Source: Paenibacillus xerothermodurans (lineage in GTDB: Bacteria > Bacillota > Bacilli > Paenibacillales > NBRC-103111). From it: a stretch of 64,000 nt of DNA. Below are positions 1-8,756 of the stretch, in pieces. The notes under the pieces were generated by a model, which ran no database searches, had not been told where the DNA came from, and saw only the letters and a program-made list of their open reading frames with translations. The position numbers and the translations under genes were made by a program. Position 1 is the stretch's first letter. Every line of letters starts with the position of its first letter. The stretch is taken from contig NZ_NHRJ02000007.1 in assembly GCF_002220865.2 (NCBI RefSeq), forward strand, positions 120,841-184,840, in the 5' to 3' direction.

Positions 1-801
1 TGGCGCTGATAACATTCAAGTTCTATGATGGAATGGATAGGATTCAATGTAAGCGTTTTTATTCGGCGTTTTGGGCGGAATGCGCTCATGAATCAAGTCA
101 AACTCGTTGCAGGCCTCTTCAAACAGGTTGCTAACAAACTGTGGACCGTTGTCTGAACATGATGGGTTTATCTGCTTTGTCAAAAAGCTGACGCTTCATA
201 AGCGCTTCCTGCGTGATCTGGACGAGATGCTTGGCTTCACAGGACAATCCGATATAATAGGCTACTACGGCGCGATCAAACACGTCTATGATGCTCATAA
301 CGAAGAAGAAGCGCTGCTCGCCATAGACCCATCCATACTTAAGCCGTTTCCCACACTGATTTGAGCCGGTTATAACGCGATTGTTAGCAAGCCGCTTGGG
401 ATGCTTCATCTTAAGTTTCCGCTGTGGACGAAGCACATCCATTTGCTTGTATAGACGGTAGACTTTCTTCTCGTTAATCTTCAGTTGATGGCGTCTTTTA
501 AGGAGTACAGTGAGTGTGCGATAGCCATACGCTGCGCCTTCTCCTGTTAAGAATTCCATGATCCATTCACAAATCTGCTCGTCACTAACTGGCTTGCCAT
601 CTTGTGTATAAGATAAACCAGGTGCGGGGCGACCGACCCTGTGGATTGTATCTAGAAAGGGCTGCGCTTTATTCACATGTGCATAGTACGTGGATCGCTC
701 TACCTCCAATACACGCAGCACAAAGCTGATGCTACGCCCTTGCACAATATATTTCTGGGCAATCTCTATTTTATCCGCAAGTTCGGGTTCGTTTTTTTTA
801 G
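1..801 (-). pseudogene. IS3-family transposase orfB (DDE integrase), frameshifted and cut by window edge
   Basis: This is the catalytic rve integrase part of an IS3 transposase. The frame is open from about 801, where it overlaps orfA, and reads ERSTYYAH, then a DDE-type core. Near 152-156 the frame breaks just before the conserved DNGPQFVSN stretch that carries the second catalytic Asp. That stretch and the following NAYIES (catalytic Glu) read on in another frame down to about 41. Near 32-38 a second one-base shift is needed to recover SIIELECYQR. Two independent shifts argue for real decay rather than one sequencing error. Expression in this family is by -1 frameshifting from orfA (see 792-799). 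Confidence 0.85.
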
Positions 802-1092
802 TAGGTCTTTGAGAATATCCCTCTCTAAGGCTTGCTCTGCAAAGAGCTTCTTCAGCTTCTCATTCTCTTTTTCCAACTGTGCATAATCTTCTGCTGTTGG
901 AACAAACTTGGCTTGCTTGATACTTGTCCCATCCAGTTGATCAAGATCCTTTCGGTTCAGTTCTCTAGCCCACCGGAGCACCATCTTAGGATCGAGCTCA
1001 TGTTGCCTTGCTACAGCAGTCATGTTGCCAATTTCTTTCCCTTTCGCTACAACCATCTTCTTAAATTTTAGATCGTACTGCTTGTTCGTCAT
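766..1092 (-). CDS. IS3-family transposase orfA (HTH protein)
   Basis: A 108-residue protein with an N-terminal helix-turn-helix (about residues 1-55, including AVARQHELDPKMVLRWA) and a C-terminal leucine-zipper-like coil rich in E/K/L (about 65-100), as in IS3-family OrfA DNA-binding proteins. The ATG at 1092 is preceded by GGAGGGG. A longer reading upstream has no ribosome site. Near its end an A8 run on the coding strand allows a -1 slip into orfB. The subgroup (IS150-like) is a guess from the layout. Confidence 0.9.
   Translation of the reverse strand: MTNKQYDLKFKKMVVAKGKEIGNMTAVARQHELDPKMVLRWARELNRKDLDQLDGTSIKQAKFVPTAEDYAQLEKENEKLKKLFAEQALERDILKDLLKKTNPNLRIK
792..799 (-). promoter_or_regulatory. 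Slippery A8 run for -1 programmed frameshift orfA to orfB
   Basis: On the coding strand eight A residues are followed by C. The zero frame reads K-K-T-N-P-N and ends at TAG (766). Slipping back one base reads K-K-N-E-P-E-L-A-D-K-I-E and joins orfB with no stop. A6-A7 heptamers of this kind are the known frameshift signals of many IS3 elements. Whether this copy still uses it is moot given the downstream breaks. Confidence 0.75.
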
Positions 1093-1154
1093 TACGTTCC
1101 CCTCCGCCTTATTCTTATTGTATTGGAATAAGGGGTGCACTGTCCAAGTCTCCT

Positions 1155-1483
1155 AGGGGGCTAAAAAGCCACAACGGGTCATTATTGAAAAATTCTATCA
1201 GGCATTTAAAACAGAGGATTATGGAACCATTGCCCCAGTATTTTTAGACAATAACCCACAAATGGTCATAAACGTAAGGCACTGGTATGGGGATGTTCAA
1301 GACTTTAAAATAAGGGAAACTAAAGCAATATCTGAATCGGAAAAGAAAGTAAAAGTATCCGTGACAAGTCTTAGAAATAACGAAAAACACAAAGATACTG
1401 ATACATTAATATTAGTTAAACAAAATGATTCTTGGCTAATTAAACATTATGAATCTGATCTGGATTATAAGTTACCAGGGTAG
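1155..1483 (+). pseudogene. C-terminal fragment of an NTF2-like/DUF4878-type protein cut by the IS
   Basis: The frame is open from directly after a TAG near 1153-1155 to the stop at 1483, with no start codon and ribosome site at its beginning. It reads roughly 109 residues starting AKKPQRVIIEKFYQAF. The pattern (helix with FYQAF, then beta strands ending in DSWLIKHYESD) resembles the NTF2-like domains at the end of small secreted or lipoprotein Bacillota proteins. The first internal ATG (1262) would miss the leading helix. The start of the frame coincides with the IS end, so the 5' part, presumably with a signal peptide, was lost to the insertion. The base composition is AT-rich compared with the next genes. 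Confidence 0.6.
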
Positions 1484-1907
1484 CGGCAACAATTTGACGG
1501 TTATACACTAAGCATTAGCGGACACCTATTCGCCCGTTCCTGATGACCTTAGCGGATGTAAAAGGCAGAATTGATGACCGCTAATAATGTTTAGCGGTCA
1601 TTGCTTAGAGGCAGTTGAAAAAACGTACTGTGAGGCTAAACATCCTTAGCGTATATTTTGGTTAAAAGTTTGGCGCGCGGGCCGTGCGGGTGCTACCGTG
1701 CTTCATGCCGTGCAGCTACCTTGGGTAATGTCGTGCGTGATGCTGTGCTTCAAACCGTGCTGCATACCTTGGTTAATGCGGTACGTCAAGCCTGTCTTAT
1801 AGTCTGTGCTCGTTTCTGGCTCAGGTGGATACCGTAGTTTATAGCGTGGTTTCTGCATAGTTCATTCCTCAATGCTGCCACCGGCCGCGCTGCGTTTCAT
1901 CCGTTTC
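1484..1907. other. Gene-free stretch with hairpin and short imperfect repeats
   Basis: I see no gene here. It contains the words TTAGCGG/CCGCTAA four times between 1505 and 1600, a perfect 11-bp stem at 1574-1584/1591-1601 (arm ATGACCGCTAA, loop TAATGT) without a T-run, and a two-copy imperfect direct repeat at 1698-1793. It lies between the truncated gene and the 3' end of the hydrolase gene. Confidence 0.6.
1698..1793. repeat. Two-copy imperfect tandem repeat of about 47 bp
   Basis: Copy 1 is 1698-1744 and copy 2 is 1745-1793. Both begin GTGCTTCA, contain TACCTTGG and TAATG at matching offsets, and differ by scattered substitutions and small indels. There is no coding frame with a ribosome site. 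Confidence 0.6.
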
Positions 1908-2699
1908 TTACACCGTTGTTATGAACTCGACGATTACCTGTGCAAGCTTGTGCGGGGCTTCCATCATGCTCATATGCCCCGCGCCGGCGATTTGCCGCTG
2001 GGCGATCTGGCCGCCGGTGACGGAGAACGCCCTTTCCGCCGGAATCACCTGATCGTGATCCCCGGCGACAATCAGGACAGGCATTTTCGCCTCCGCAAGC
2101 ACGTGGTTACGGTCGGGGCGTCGCCTCATCCCGTCCAATGTGCGTATCGCTCCCTCCGGATGAGTCCCCCGCCCTATCGCCACAGTTTCCCGCACGGCCT
2201 GCGCCATCGTTTGCAGATGAACGGGCGCAAACAGCTTCGGAGCCAGCCCTTCAACGAAAGCTGAGATACCTTTTTCGCGGATTGTGTCCATACCTTTCAG
2301 ACGCCCTTCCTTAGCCTCATCACTGTCCGGAAACGCAGTGGAGTGAATCAAGCCGAAGGCCGCCAGCAGTTCGGGATGACGTTCAGCGAATGCCAGCGTC
2401 GCATAACCGCCCAGAGAGTGCCCTAACACAATGGCGCGCTCGATCCGGAGCTGCTGAAGCAGCTCCGCCAAGTCACCGGCAAACGCTTCCATCGTGTATT
2501 CCCCTTCGGGGGACGCCGACTCCCCGTGGCCGCGAAGATCAGGCGCTATGAAACGATAATTGTCCGGCAGCAGCGGCAGTACTTGCTCCCAGTAAGCCGA
2601 GCTGCCGCAAAAGCCGTGAAGCAGGACGACAGCTTGGCCCTCGCCGTGCGCTTTGTAGGCGAGCCGCGCTCCATTATGCCTAACGAATTTGGTCTCCAT
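1908..2699 (-). CDS. Alpha/beta hydrolase
   Basis: A 263-residue single-domain alpha/beta hydrolase. The oxyanion motif LLHGF is at residues 26-30, the nucleophile elbow GHSLGG is centred on Ser95, and the acid is probably Asp214 or Asp216 in GDHD. The catalytic His242 sits in GAGHM. The PDLRGHGES stretch is typical of the esterase, C-C hydrolase and haloperoxidase-like branch. The substrate cannot be told from sequence and there is no signal peptide, so it is cytoplasmic. Starts with ATG after GGGATGAAG. It stands alone, divergent from the PBP gene. Confidence 0.9.
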   Translation of the reverse strand: METKFVRHNGARLAYKAHGEGQAVVLLHGFCGSSAYWEQVLPLLPDNYRFIAPDLRGHGESASPEGEYTMEAFAGDLAELLQQLRIERAIVLGHSLGGYATLAFAERHPELLAAFGLIHSTAFPDSDEAKEGRLKGMDTIREKGISAFVEGLAPKLFAPVHLQTMAQAVRETVAIGRGTHPEGAIRTLDGMRRRPDRNHVLAEAKMPVLIVAGDHDQVIPAERAFSVTGGQIAQRQIAGAGHMSMMEAPHKLAQVIVEFITTV

Positions 2700-2961
2700 C
2701 CATCTTCATCCCCTTCATCATGGTGATCTTAACTCCTCATTGTTACTTACCCACAAACAGCTATATCGTAAAAAAATGTATCTGTCCACTAGACTCAAGG
2801 TCTCATTTAGGAGCGGTCGAATCTTACTTATACGATAACGCACACGCGTCGACTTTATACTAAAATTCCGGAACATGTGTTACTTTCTGGAAATGTTGAA
2901 CACAGAGCCGGCGGTAATGTTATATTATTGGGTAATGATATTTCCCGCGAAAGGACGCACC

Positions 2962-4767
2962 ATGAAAAAACACGCTGCTGCAATTATATTAATTATCTCC
3001 ATAGCATTGATAGTTTCCGGATGCTCCAGCCAAATTCCGGCCATAAACGGTGCTGATGTGACACAGGTAAGCATTCCGGTTAATTCCACAATATTTGACG
3101 GCAAGGGCAATGAAGTAAGCAAGCTGTTTGATAAAGAGAATCGCGAATATGTACCGTTAGCCGGCATTCCCGATTACCTGGTGAAGGCTTTCGTCGTGAC
3201 CGAAGACCAACGTTTCTATGAGCATTCAGGAGTGGACGCCAAAGGCATCTTCCGGGCACTCTATAGAGATGTGACCTCGCAAAGCCTGCGTGAAGGAGCC
3301 AGCACCATCACCCAGCAGGTGGCCAAAAATGCCTTCCTCACCCAAGAAAAAACAATCGGCAGGAAGCTGAGCGAAATGGCTATCGCCATCGAATTGGAGC
3401 AGGATTACACCAAGGAGCAAATATTGGAGATGTACGTGAACCTGATTTACTTCGGAGAAGGCGTTTACGGTGTGAAAACCGCAGCCCAGCAGTACTTCGG
3501 CAAAGACGTGAAGGATGTCTCAATTTCGGAGGCCGCAATGCTTGCCGGTTTACCAAAAGCGCCTTCCGCCTACTCACCTCGGCGTGACATGACGAAAGCG
3601 GAAGAGCGCCGCAATGTCGTATTAAACTTAATGCGTGAGCATGGGGTGATATCAGCGGAGCAGGCCCTTAAAGCCGAACGGGAGCAAATAAAACTCGCTC
3701 CGGGGCGCCGTCCCGCCAACAATGAGCACCGAGCTTACATGGATTATGTAGTAAAAGAGGCGAGCCAGCTGTTACAGGTTGATGAGGCATCTGTACGAAG
3801 CGGGGGCTACCGCATTTACACCAGCTTTAACTCGGCTGTGCAAAGGGTTGTGAATGAATCGGTGTCCTCGCACAAGTTCTCAGACGACCGAGCGGGCCGA
3901 GGCGTTGAGGTCGGGATGGCCGTCCTGAAGCCTCGCACCGGTTCGATCGTTGCGGTGTATGGAGGGAGAACATATCAGGCGCGGGGATTCAATCGTGCGA
4001 CGGCATACTTTCAGCCGGGATCTGTTCTTAAACCGTTAGCCGCTTATGCCCCGGCCATCGAAACTAAAGGCTGGAAGCCGTATGACCGGATCACCGATGC
4101 TCCAACGACATTTGACGGCTACACACCCAAAAATTACGGCGAGCGGTATTTTGGGAACGTCACGCTCTATGAGGCATTGTCACGCTCTTTGAACGTCCCC
4201 GCCGTGTATTTGCTTCATGATGTCGGAATTGAGGCGGGTGCACGCATTGTGCAAGCGGCAGGTATCGAGCTTGATCCCAAAGACAAAGGACTGTCTCTGG
4301 CACTGGGGGGCATGACTAGAGGGGCGAGCCCTCTGCAGCTGGCACAAGCTTATTCTGCGTTCGCTAACCACGGCAAAGTGCCGAACGCGCATGCTATTGT
4401 GGAGATTCAAGATCGGAATGGAAAAACCATCTACAAGACGGAAGCCGTACAAAAGCAAATCATGGAGCCCGAAACGGCCGACACGATTTCGGAGATGCTG
4501 CAGGGAGTTATTACGGAGCCGTTTGGGACAGGCCGTAACGCCTACTTTGGCAAGCCGGCGGCAGGAAAAACCGGAACCACTCAGGTTCCAACCCTTGGCA
4601 CCGAAGCTAACAAAGATGCGTGGTTCGTCGGATACACCAGTGATTTTGTCACCGCCATCCACGTTGGGTTTGATCAAACGGACCGCGAACATTATCTATC
4701 GAATGGCGGCGGCAGAGAACCCGCTGAGCTGTTTAGCACGGTAATGCGGCAGGTGTATGGGAACTAG
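2962..4767 (+). CDS. Class A penicillin-binding protein (PBP1A family), predicted lipoprotein
   Basis: A bifunctional peptidoglycan synthase of 601 residues. The GT51 glycosyltransferase domain covers about residues 60-240, with catalytic Glu81 in VVTEDQRFYEH, the GASTITQQ motif and EMYVNLIYFG. The transpeptidase covers about 310-590, with Ser354 in the SVLK motif, SLN at 409-411 and KTG at 536-538. All motifs are intact, so both activities are expected outside the membrane. The start at 2962 follows GAAAGGA. The N-terminus ends in LIVSGC (Cys21), a lipobox, instead of the usual cytoplasmic tail plus transmembrane helix of class A PBPs. A bidirectional terminator follows at 4822-4867. Confidence 0.93.
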   Translation: MKKHAAAIILIISIALIVSGCSSQIPAINGADVTQVSIPVNSTIFDGKGNEVSKLFDKENREYVPLAGIPDYLVKAFVVTEDQRFYEHSGVDAKGIFRALYRDVTSQSLREGASTITQQVAKNAFLTQEKTIGRKLSEMAIAIELEQDYTKEQILEMYVNLIYFGEGVYGVKTAAQQYFGKDVKDVSISEAAMLAGLPKAPSAYSPRRDMTKAEERRNVVLNLMREHGVISAEQALKAEREQIKLAPGRRPANNEHRAYMDYVVKEASQLLQVDEASVRSGGYRIYTSFNSAVQRVVNESVSSHKFSDDRAGRGVEVGMAVLKPRTGSIVAVYGGRTYQARGFNRATAYFQPGSVLKPLAAYAPAIETKGWKPYDRITDAPTTFDGYTPKNYGERYFGNVTLYEALSRSLNVPAVYLLHDVGIEAGARIVQAAGIELDPKDKGLSLALGGMTRGASPLQLAQAYSAFANHGKVPNAHAIVEIQDRNGKTIYKTEAVQKQIMEPETADTISEMLQGVITEPFGTGRNAYFGKPAAGKTGTTQVPTLGTEANKDAWFVGYTSDFVTAIHVGFDQTDREHYLSNGGGREPAELFSTVMRQVYGN

Positions 4768-4821
4768 AGCCCGGCACCGCCGAATTAGTTGTGGCGCGAT
4801 GCAGCTGCTTACATCAGCATC

Positions 4822-4867
4822 AAAATGCCCCGATAGTCCACTATTTCTCTGGACTTCGGGGCATTTT
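4822..4867. terminator. Bidirectional intrinsic terminator between convergent genes
   Basis: Arms 4822-4839 and 4851-4867 (core AATGCCCCGA with CGGGGCATTTT) form a long stem with flanking A/T runs on both strands. It can end both the PBP transcript (+) and the SLH gene (-). Confidence 0.8.
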
Positions 4868-4988
4868 GGCGCTGCAGTGTAGGCGTGCTCAGCGCACTGC
4901 GGCGTGGCCTGCTAGGCGTTCCGCGGTGCTGGCATGCTCAGCTTGCGCGGCGCTCGTGCGCTCAGGCACCACGTGTCCGGCGCTAAGC

Positions 4989-6092
4989 TTATTGCGGCAT
5001 GGGTGCGATCGCCGCTGCCGCAGGTGCAGTGAGCGGCGCAGCGGCAGGAGGTGCCGTTGACGGAGCCGCGGCTTCCGCAGGTACAGTCACCGACTCAGCG
5101 GCGGGAGGCGTCACTGCCGGATCCGCGGCCGGCGCCGGTGCCGCACGCTGAATCACTGCGGTGGCCGGGTCAGACACGGTTGCAGCCGAGTTCTCAGCGA
5201 CCGGCGTGTATTTCGACGGTACATAGGTGTGTGCTTTTACTGGTGTGATGACTTGCGGATGCATATGATCCGGCTTCGGGTTCACCAGGGTGTAGCTGAT
5301 CACTGCAGTATCATCGGCTTCAAATCGTATGCCGTTGATCGTGATGCCATACCCCGGGTTAGGCATGTCACCGCGGGACAAGGTAACTTTGTTGACTTCC
5401 TCATTCACCTTCTCCACAACCACGTTCACTTCTCCTTGCTGAGGCGTGTCAGGCTTTGGAGGCATCTCCCTGGATTCCACATACTTTATCGTATTGTGCA
5501 GCCATAACGCGGCTTCGCCGCGTGTGATCTCACGCTTGGGATAAGCCATACGGTCCTCTCCAAGCTGCGCGATCTTATGCAGATAAATCCGCTGCATATT
5601 CTCTCTATAGGCTTCACCTACCTGCTCGTCATCCTCGAAAATGAGCATCATTCTGACAACAGGGAAGCTACCCTTCGTGTCCATCGCTTTAATTAGCAAA
5701 TCAGCATACTGTTCACGTGTGATGGAAGCGTTCGGGTCTACGTTTTGCGGAATGTTCAATCCGTTGATTTTGGCAATCACGAAAGCTTCGGCATACCAGG
5801 CATCATTCGGCACATTAGTGAAATAGTCGGATGCTTCCGGCTTTTTGACGAATTGCGTCTCGTCCAACGAGAGTTTCAAACCTTTCACAATCAAGCTAAT
5901 CCCTTGAGCAAAGTTGATTTTGCCGCGTGGTGCAAAATGCTCACCGTCCACACCGGAGACGAGGCCCCTTTCCTTCAACTGCATGATCGGCTCCTTCTCC
6001 GTTGGCTCCAAATCCGTGAATGCAAGCACCGGACCCGATGACACAGTACCTAACAACACTGCTGAGGCGACAAGGGCTGCCATCTTTTTCAT
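4989..6092 (-). CDS. Secreted SLH-domain protein with PrcB-like domain and Ala/Pro tail
   Basis: 367 residues with a signal peptide (MKKMAALVASAVLLG...VLAF) and then S-layer-homology-like repeats over about residues 25-205 (FTDLEP, ITREQYADLLIKA, ITRGEAALWLH). SLH repeats bind pyruvylated secondary wall polymer. About residues 225-290 (TLSRGDMPNPGYGITINGIR) resemble the C-terminal PrcB protease-complex domain. The last 80 residues are a low-complexity A/P/T/V tail. The start at 6092 has AAGAAGGG upstream; an upstream in-frame ATG at 6152 would bury the signal peptide. The likely place is the cell wall; its function is unknown. Confidence 0.75.
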   Translation of the reverse strand: MKKMAALVASAVLLGTVSSGPVLAFTDLEPTEKEPIMQLKERGLVSGVDGEHFAPRGKINFAQGISLIVKGLKLSLDETQFVKKPEASDYFTNVPNDAWYAEAFVIAKINGLNIPQNVDPNASITREQYADLLIKAMDTKGSFPVVRMMLIFEDDEQVGEAYRENMQRIYLHKIAQLGEDRMAYPKREITRGEAALWLHNTIKYVESREMPPKPDTPQQGEVNVVVEKVNEEVNKVTLSRGDMPNPGYGITINGIRFEADDTAVISYTLVNPKPDHMHPQVITPVKAHTYVPSKYTPVAENSAATVSDPATAVIQRAAPAPAADPAVTPPAAESVTVPAEAAAPSTAPPAAAPLTAPAAAAIAPMPQ

Positions 6093-6249
6093 CGTTTTCC
6101 CTTCTTTCCTTGAGTATTGTATTTTTATGCTGCGTCTTTCTTGCTGTTTCAACCCTACTGACGAGGCGCTTTCATGAAATGTTGCATGATGAATCCACTA
6201 TTTTCCACCGGGGACGGTATGGCAGAAAAGTGAGCATGGCCGCTTCTCT

Positions 6250-7851
6250 TCACGAAGCCTGGCAGCTGGCTTTGTTATTCGGAGCGGGTACCGGCGTTCT
6301 TGGCAGTTTCACTTCGACAATGGTACCGACGGCGCCGGCGCTGAAAATATCGATGTGCCCGTCATGCTCTTGAATTATTTTGTAGCTGACCATCAGACCG
6401 AGGCCTGTGCCTTTCTCCTTGGTACTGTAAAACGGCTCTCCCAGTCTCGCTCTCCAGCCTTCCGAAATTCCCAAACCTTGATCATGTATGCGGATGACTA
6501 CCTTGTCGTGCTCCGCATATCCGACTTGCACTGTGATGTCTCCGCCTTGATCCATAGACTCCATCGCATTTTTCAGCAAGTGTATGAAGACATTCTTGAG
6601 CTTGCTCTTATCACAGCGTACCCACGGATCGGTGCAGTCGAATTTGACCAGCAAGCGGATAGCACGCAGCGCTGCTTGAGCGTTCATCAGTGTCACGATA
6701 GTTTGCAGCATCTCATACAAATTGCACTCTTGATAATCGCTCGGGCCCGGGCTGGCCAGCAGCAAAAATTCCGAGATGATGGTTTCAATCTGATCCAGAT
6801 CATGCAGCATGATATCGTAATAATCGTCTTTTACCGTGCCGCGTTTAATCAACTGAGTCATGCCCTTCACTGTCGTTAGCGGGTTTCTTATTTCATGCGC
6901 TATACCGGCGGCCAATTGTCCGGCCATGACCAGCTTGTCGGTTTTGCGTAAAATCTCTTCGTTGCGTTTTTGTTCCGTGCAATTTTTGGCGATCGTAAAC
7001 GCACCGATGATTTTTTTTCTATGGATGATCGGAATCATCGTTACATTGAATTCAATCGTATGCCCCAGCTTGTGTCTCGCGAGAATGTCCGCATTTTGGG
7101 GGACGCCGCGCGTGACTTGCTCGAACAGCTGATTAAACTTCTCCTGCTCCCCTTCCACCAACAAAGATCGGCTGAGCCGGTTTGCCAGTTCATGCTGCTC
7201 ATAGCCCATAGCCTGAAGTCCTGCCGCGTTCACGGAAATGATCCTGCCGTCCAAATCTACGGAGCTCACCCACTCGGGGTTTTGGTCAAACAGTGACTGC
7301 AGACGGATCGCATGCATACTCGCAGTGTCCTGCGCCATTCTTTTATCCACATACATGCCGAAAAAAACAAATCCAGTCAGCAAAGCAAGGGTTGCGCTAA
7401 TCCAGTATGACAGCTGCTCCGCCCCCACGGCATACAATGACCGGTAAATGGGTGCGATGGAGCTGTGAGACTGGGACGTAAACTGCGTGGACAGTATGGC
7501 TATATAATGCATGCCAGCCGTGGCGGCACCCAGCAGCAATGCATTCATGATCTTGGCTCTCACTCTGGGGCTTGGCGCAACGAATGACACAATCACAGGT
7601 ATGACGGCAGAAGTTAAGGCGAGCGGAAGATGAAGGCCCATAGATAAATGGGGCATGCCCACAAAATGCAAAGTCCAAATGCCCAGCCCCATGGTGAGAG
7701 AGCTGAATGCCGAATAAATCAGCCTGCTCTTTGCAATCTTGGCGCAGCATGCGCGGTGGGACAAATTGAGAGAGGCATAGGAAGACACAATCGCAATAAC
7801 TATGGTCAGGATAACAAGTGATACGGAATAGTGCAGTCCATGGATCTCCAT
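6250..7851 (-). CDS. MHYT-PAS sensor histidine kinase
   Basis: 533 residues. The N-terminal part (about 1-175) has seven predicted membrane helices with MHYT-type motifs (LHFVGMPHL, AGMHYIAI), a putative sensor for diatomic gases or redox through metal ions. A PAS domain follows (about 175-290, with DLDGRIISVNAAG). The HisKA domain has the phospho-acceptor His319 in AAGIAHEIRNPLTTVKG, and the HATPase has LKNAMES, DQGLGIS and GTGLGLM boxes. The HEIRNPLTTVKG block resembles the sporulation kinases (KinA/KinE type). There is no response regulator next to it, which fits a phosphorelay kinase, but that is inference. The ATG at 7851 follows GGGTGGAAAG. Confidence 0.9.
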   Translation of the reverse strand: MEIHGLHYSVSLVILTIVIAIVSSYASLNLSHRACCAKIAKSRLIYSAFSSLTMGLGIWTLHFVGMPHLSMGLHLPLALTSAVIPVIVSFVAPSPRVRAKIMNALLLGAATAGMHYIAILSTQFTSQSHSSIAPIYRSLYAVGAEQLSYWISATLALLTGFVFFGMYVDKRMAQDTASMHAIRLQSLFDQNPEWVSSVDLDGRIISVNAAGLQAMGYEQHELANRLSRSLLVEGEQEKFNQLFEQVTRGVPQNADILARHKLGHTIEFNVTMIPIIHRKKIIGAFTIAKNCTEQKRNEEILRKTDKLVMAGQLAAGIAHEIRNPLTTVKGMTQLIKRGTVKDDYYDIMLHDLDQIETIISEFLLLASPGPSDYQECNLYEMLQTIVTLMNAQAALRAIRLLVKFDCTDPWVRCDKSKLKNVFIHLLKNAMESMDQGGDITVQVGYAEHDKVVIRIHDQGLGISEGWRARLGEPFYSTKEKGTGLGLMVSYKIIQEHDGHIDIFSAGAVGTIVEVKLPRTPVPAPNNKASCQAS

Positions 7852-7994
7852 CTTTCCACCCCCAGGATTATTTTTCAGTAAGAGTGACTTTTTCTAAATT
7901 TTTCTATTCTACAGCGCGCAAGGTTTTCCTTCTAAAATCATCCATTTCTGTACCGTGTATACAAATCGCATCATATTGGTAAAAAGTGATCGAC

Positions 7995-8025
7995 AAAAAG
8001 GGCCATCCCAATAGCGGAATGACCT
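7995..8025 (-). terminator. Intrinsic terminator after the GNAT gene
   Basis: On the minus strand GGTCATTCC pairs with GGGATGGCC across a short loop and is followed by CTTTTTG. It lies 95 bp past the stop of the acetyltransferase gene and before the kinase gene. Confidence 0.6.
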
Positions 8026-8119
8026 GTTATGTTGCGATTTTAAGCAGAATCCGGCGGTTTTGGTTATGGCAATTAATGTAATATATAGAAATGATACACC
8101 TTGTAGCTACAGGCATCTG

Positions 8120-8647
8120 CTATCGTGGTACCATCTCAATCCAGTATCTTTGCACAACTTGTCCTGCTGTGTCCGTCTCCTCAGATTCGAGGACTCCGCC
8201 ATTTTTTTGAATCACGCGTGCGGAGCCGACATTCGTTTTTCTGCAGTGTACGAGAGCCCGCTCTATTCCAATGTTCCGCGCCTCTATTAAGGCCAGCCGA
8301 AGCAATTCTGTGGCGTGCCCCTTTCTTCGCTCGCTGGGCCTGATACCATAACCGATGTGACCGCCGATTTGTCTAAGATTGTCATTCAACCGATGCCGGA
8401 TATTGACCGCACCCAGCACTCTTCGATCCGCATTTACCAACCAGAACGTAGAATGTGGGACGTAACCGTCCGGTATTTGGTTTCCTGTGCGGTATCCCTC
8501 CAGCAGCTTCAGCATTGCCGGAAAGTCGCTCGGATCCAGCCCCAAGGTGAATGGCACCAGTATCTCCCCCGTGGCATTCCATTCGTGCAGCATGTCAAGA
8601 TACTGGTCTTTGTACGATAAAGCAGGCTCAACCAAAGCCGTATTCAA
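8120..8647 (-). CDS. GNAT-family N-acetyltransferase
   Basis: About 175 residues with the GNAT fold. Motif A includes IGYGIRPSERRKGHATELLRLAL, whose R-K-G-H-A binds the CoA pyrophosphate, followed by ALVHCRKTNVGSARVIQKNGG. It resembles the COG3981 predicted acetyltransferases. The substrate is unknown. I prefer the TTG at 8647, which has GGAG seven bases upstream; a GTG at 8656 overlaps that ribosome site. Confidence 0.85.
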   Translation of the reverse strand: MNTALVEPALSYKDQYLDMLHEWNATGEILVPFTLGLDPSDFPAMLKLLEGYRTGNQIPDGYVPHSTFWLVNADRRVLGAVNIRHRLNDNLRQIGGHIGYGIRPSERRKGHATELLRLALIEARNIGIERALVHCRKTNVGSARVIQKNGGVLESEETDTAGQVVQRYWIEMVPR

Positions 8648-8732
8648 ACGCAACACTCCAATACAAAGGGTTCTACCATCAGGTTACCACTTTGGTCGGT
8701 TGCGTAGTCATATGCTGCTCTGACAGTCTGAA

Positions 8733-8752
8733 GCGCGGCCAAAGGGCCGCGC
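8733..8752 (-). terminator. GC-rich hairpin after the solute-binding protein gene
   Basis: A perfect 8-bp stem of GCGCGGCC and GGCCGCGC with a four-base loop lies just past the stop at 8757. It lacks a clear U-run on the minus strand, so it may be a weak terminator or an mRNA-stabilising end. Confidence 0.45.
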
Positions 8753-8756
8753 AGCT

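Larger units (their letters stand above)
1..1146 (-). mobile_element. Decayed IS3-family insertion sequence (one end in window)
   Basis: The element holds a small helix-turn-helix orfA (766-1092) and a DDE-integrase orfB (to the window edge), the standard IS3 layout. The right end probably lies near 1146: on the minus strand a sequence starting TGGACAGTGCACCCC begins just upstream of orfA, and IS3 ends usually start with TG. The other end and the target duplication lie outside the window. orfB is broken by two frameshifts, so this copy should not be able to move itself unless the reads are wrong. It separates the truncated gene at 1155-1483 from its 5' part. Confidence 0.85.

Noticed and set aside
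2768..2845. GTATC and ATACGATA words upstream of the PBP gene
   Set aside because: Only half-sites with wrong spacing; not counted as GATAC boxes.
4868..4988. GC-rich stretch with many GTGC/GCGC words
   Set aside because: No regular unit length or stable single structure that I could define; left as unexplained intergenic DNA between the terminator and the SLH gene end.
8092..8106. GATAC-ACCTT-GTAGC, a one-mismatch GATAC box
   Set aside because: It lies far from any start codon and has no -35/-10 hexamers at the right distances; outside the EPS locus, so probably chance.
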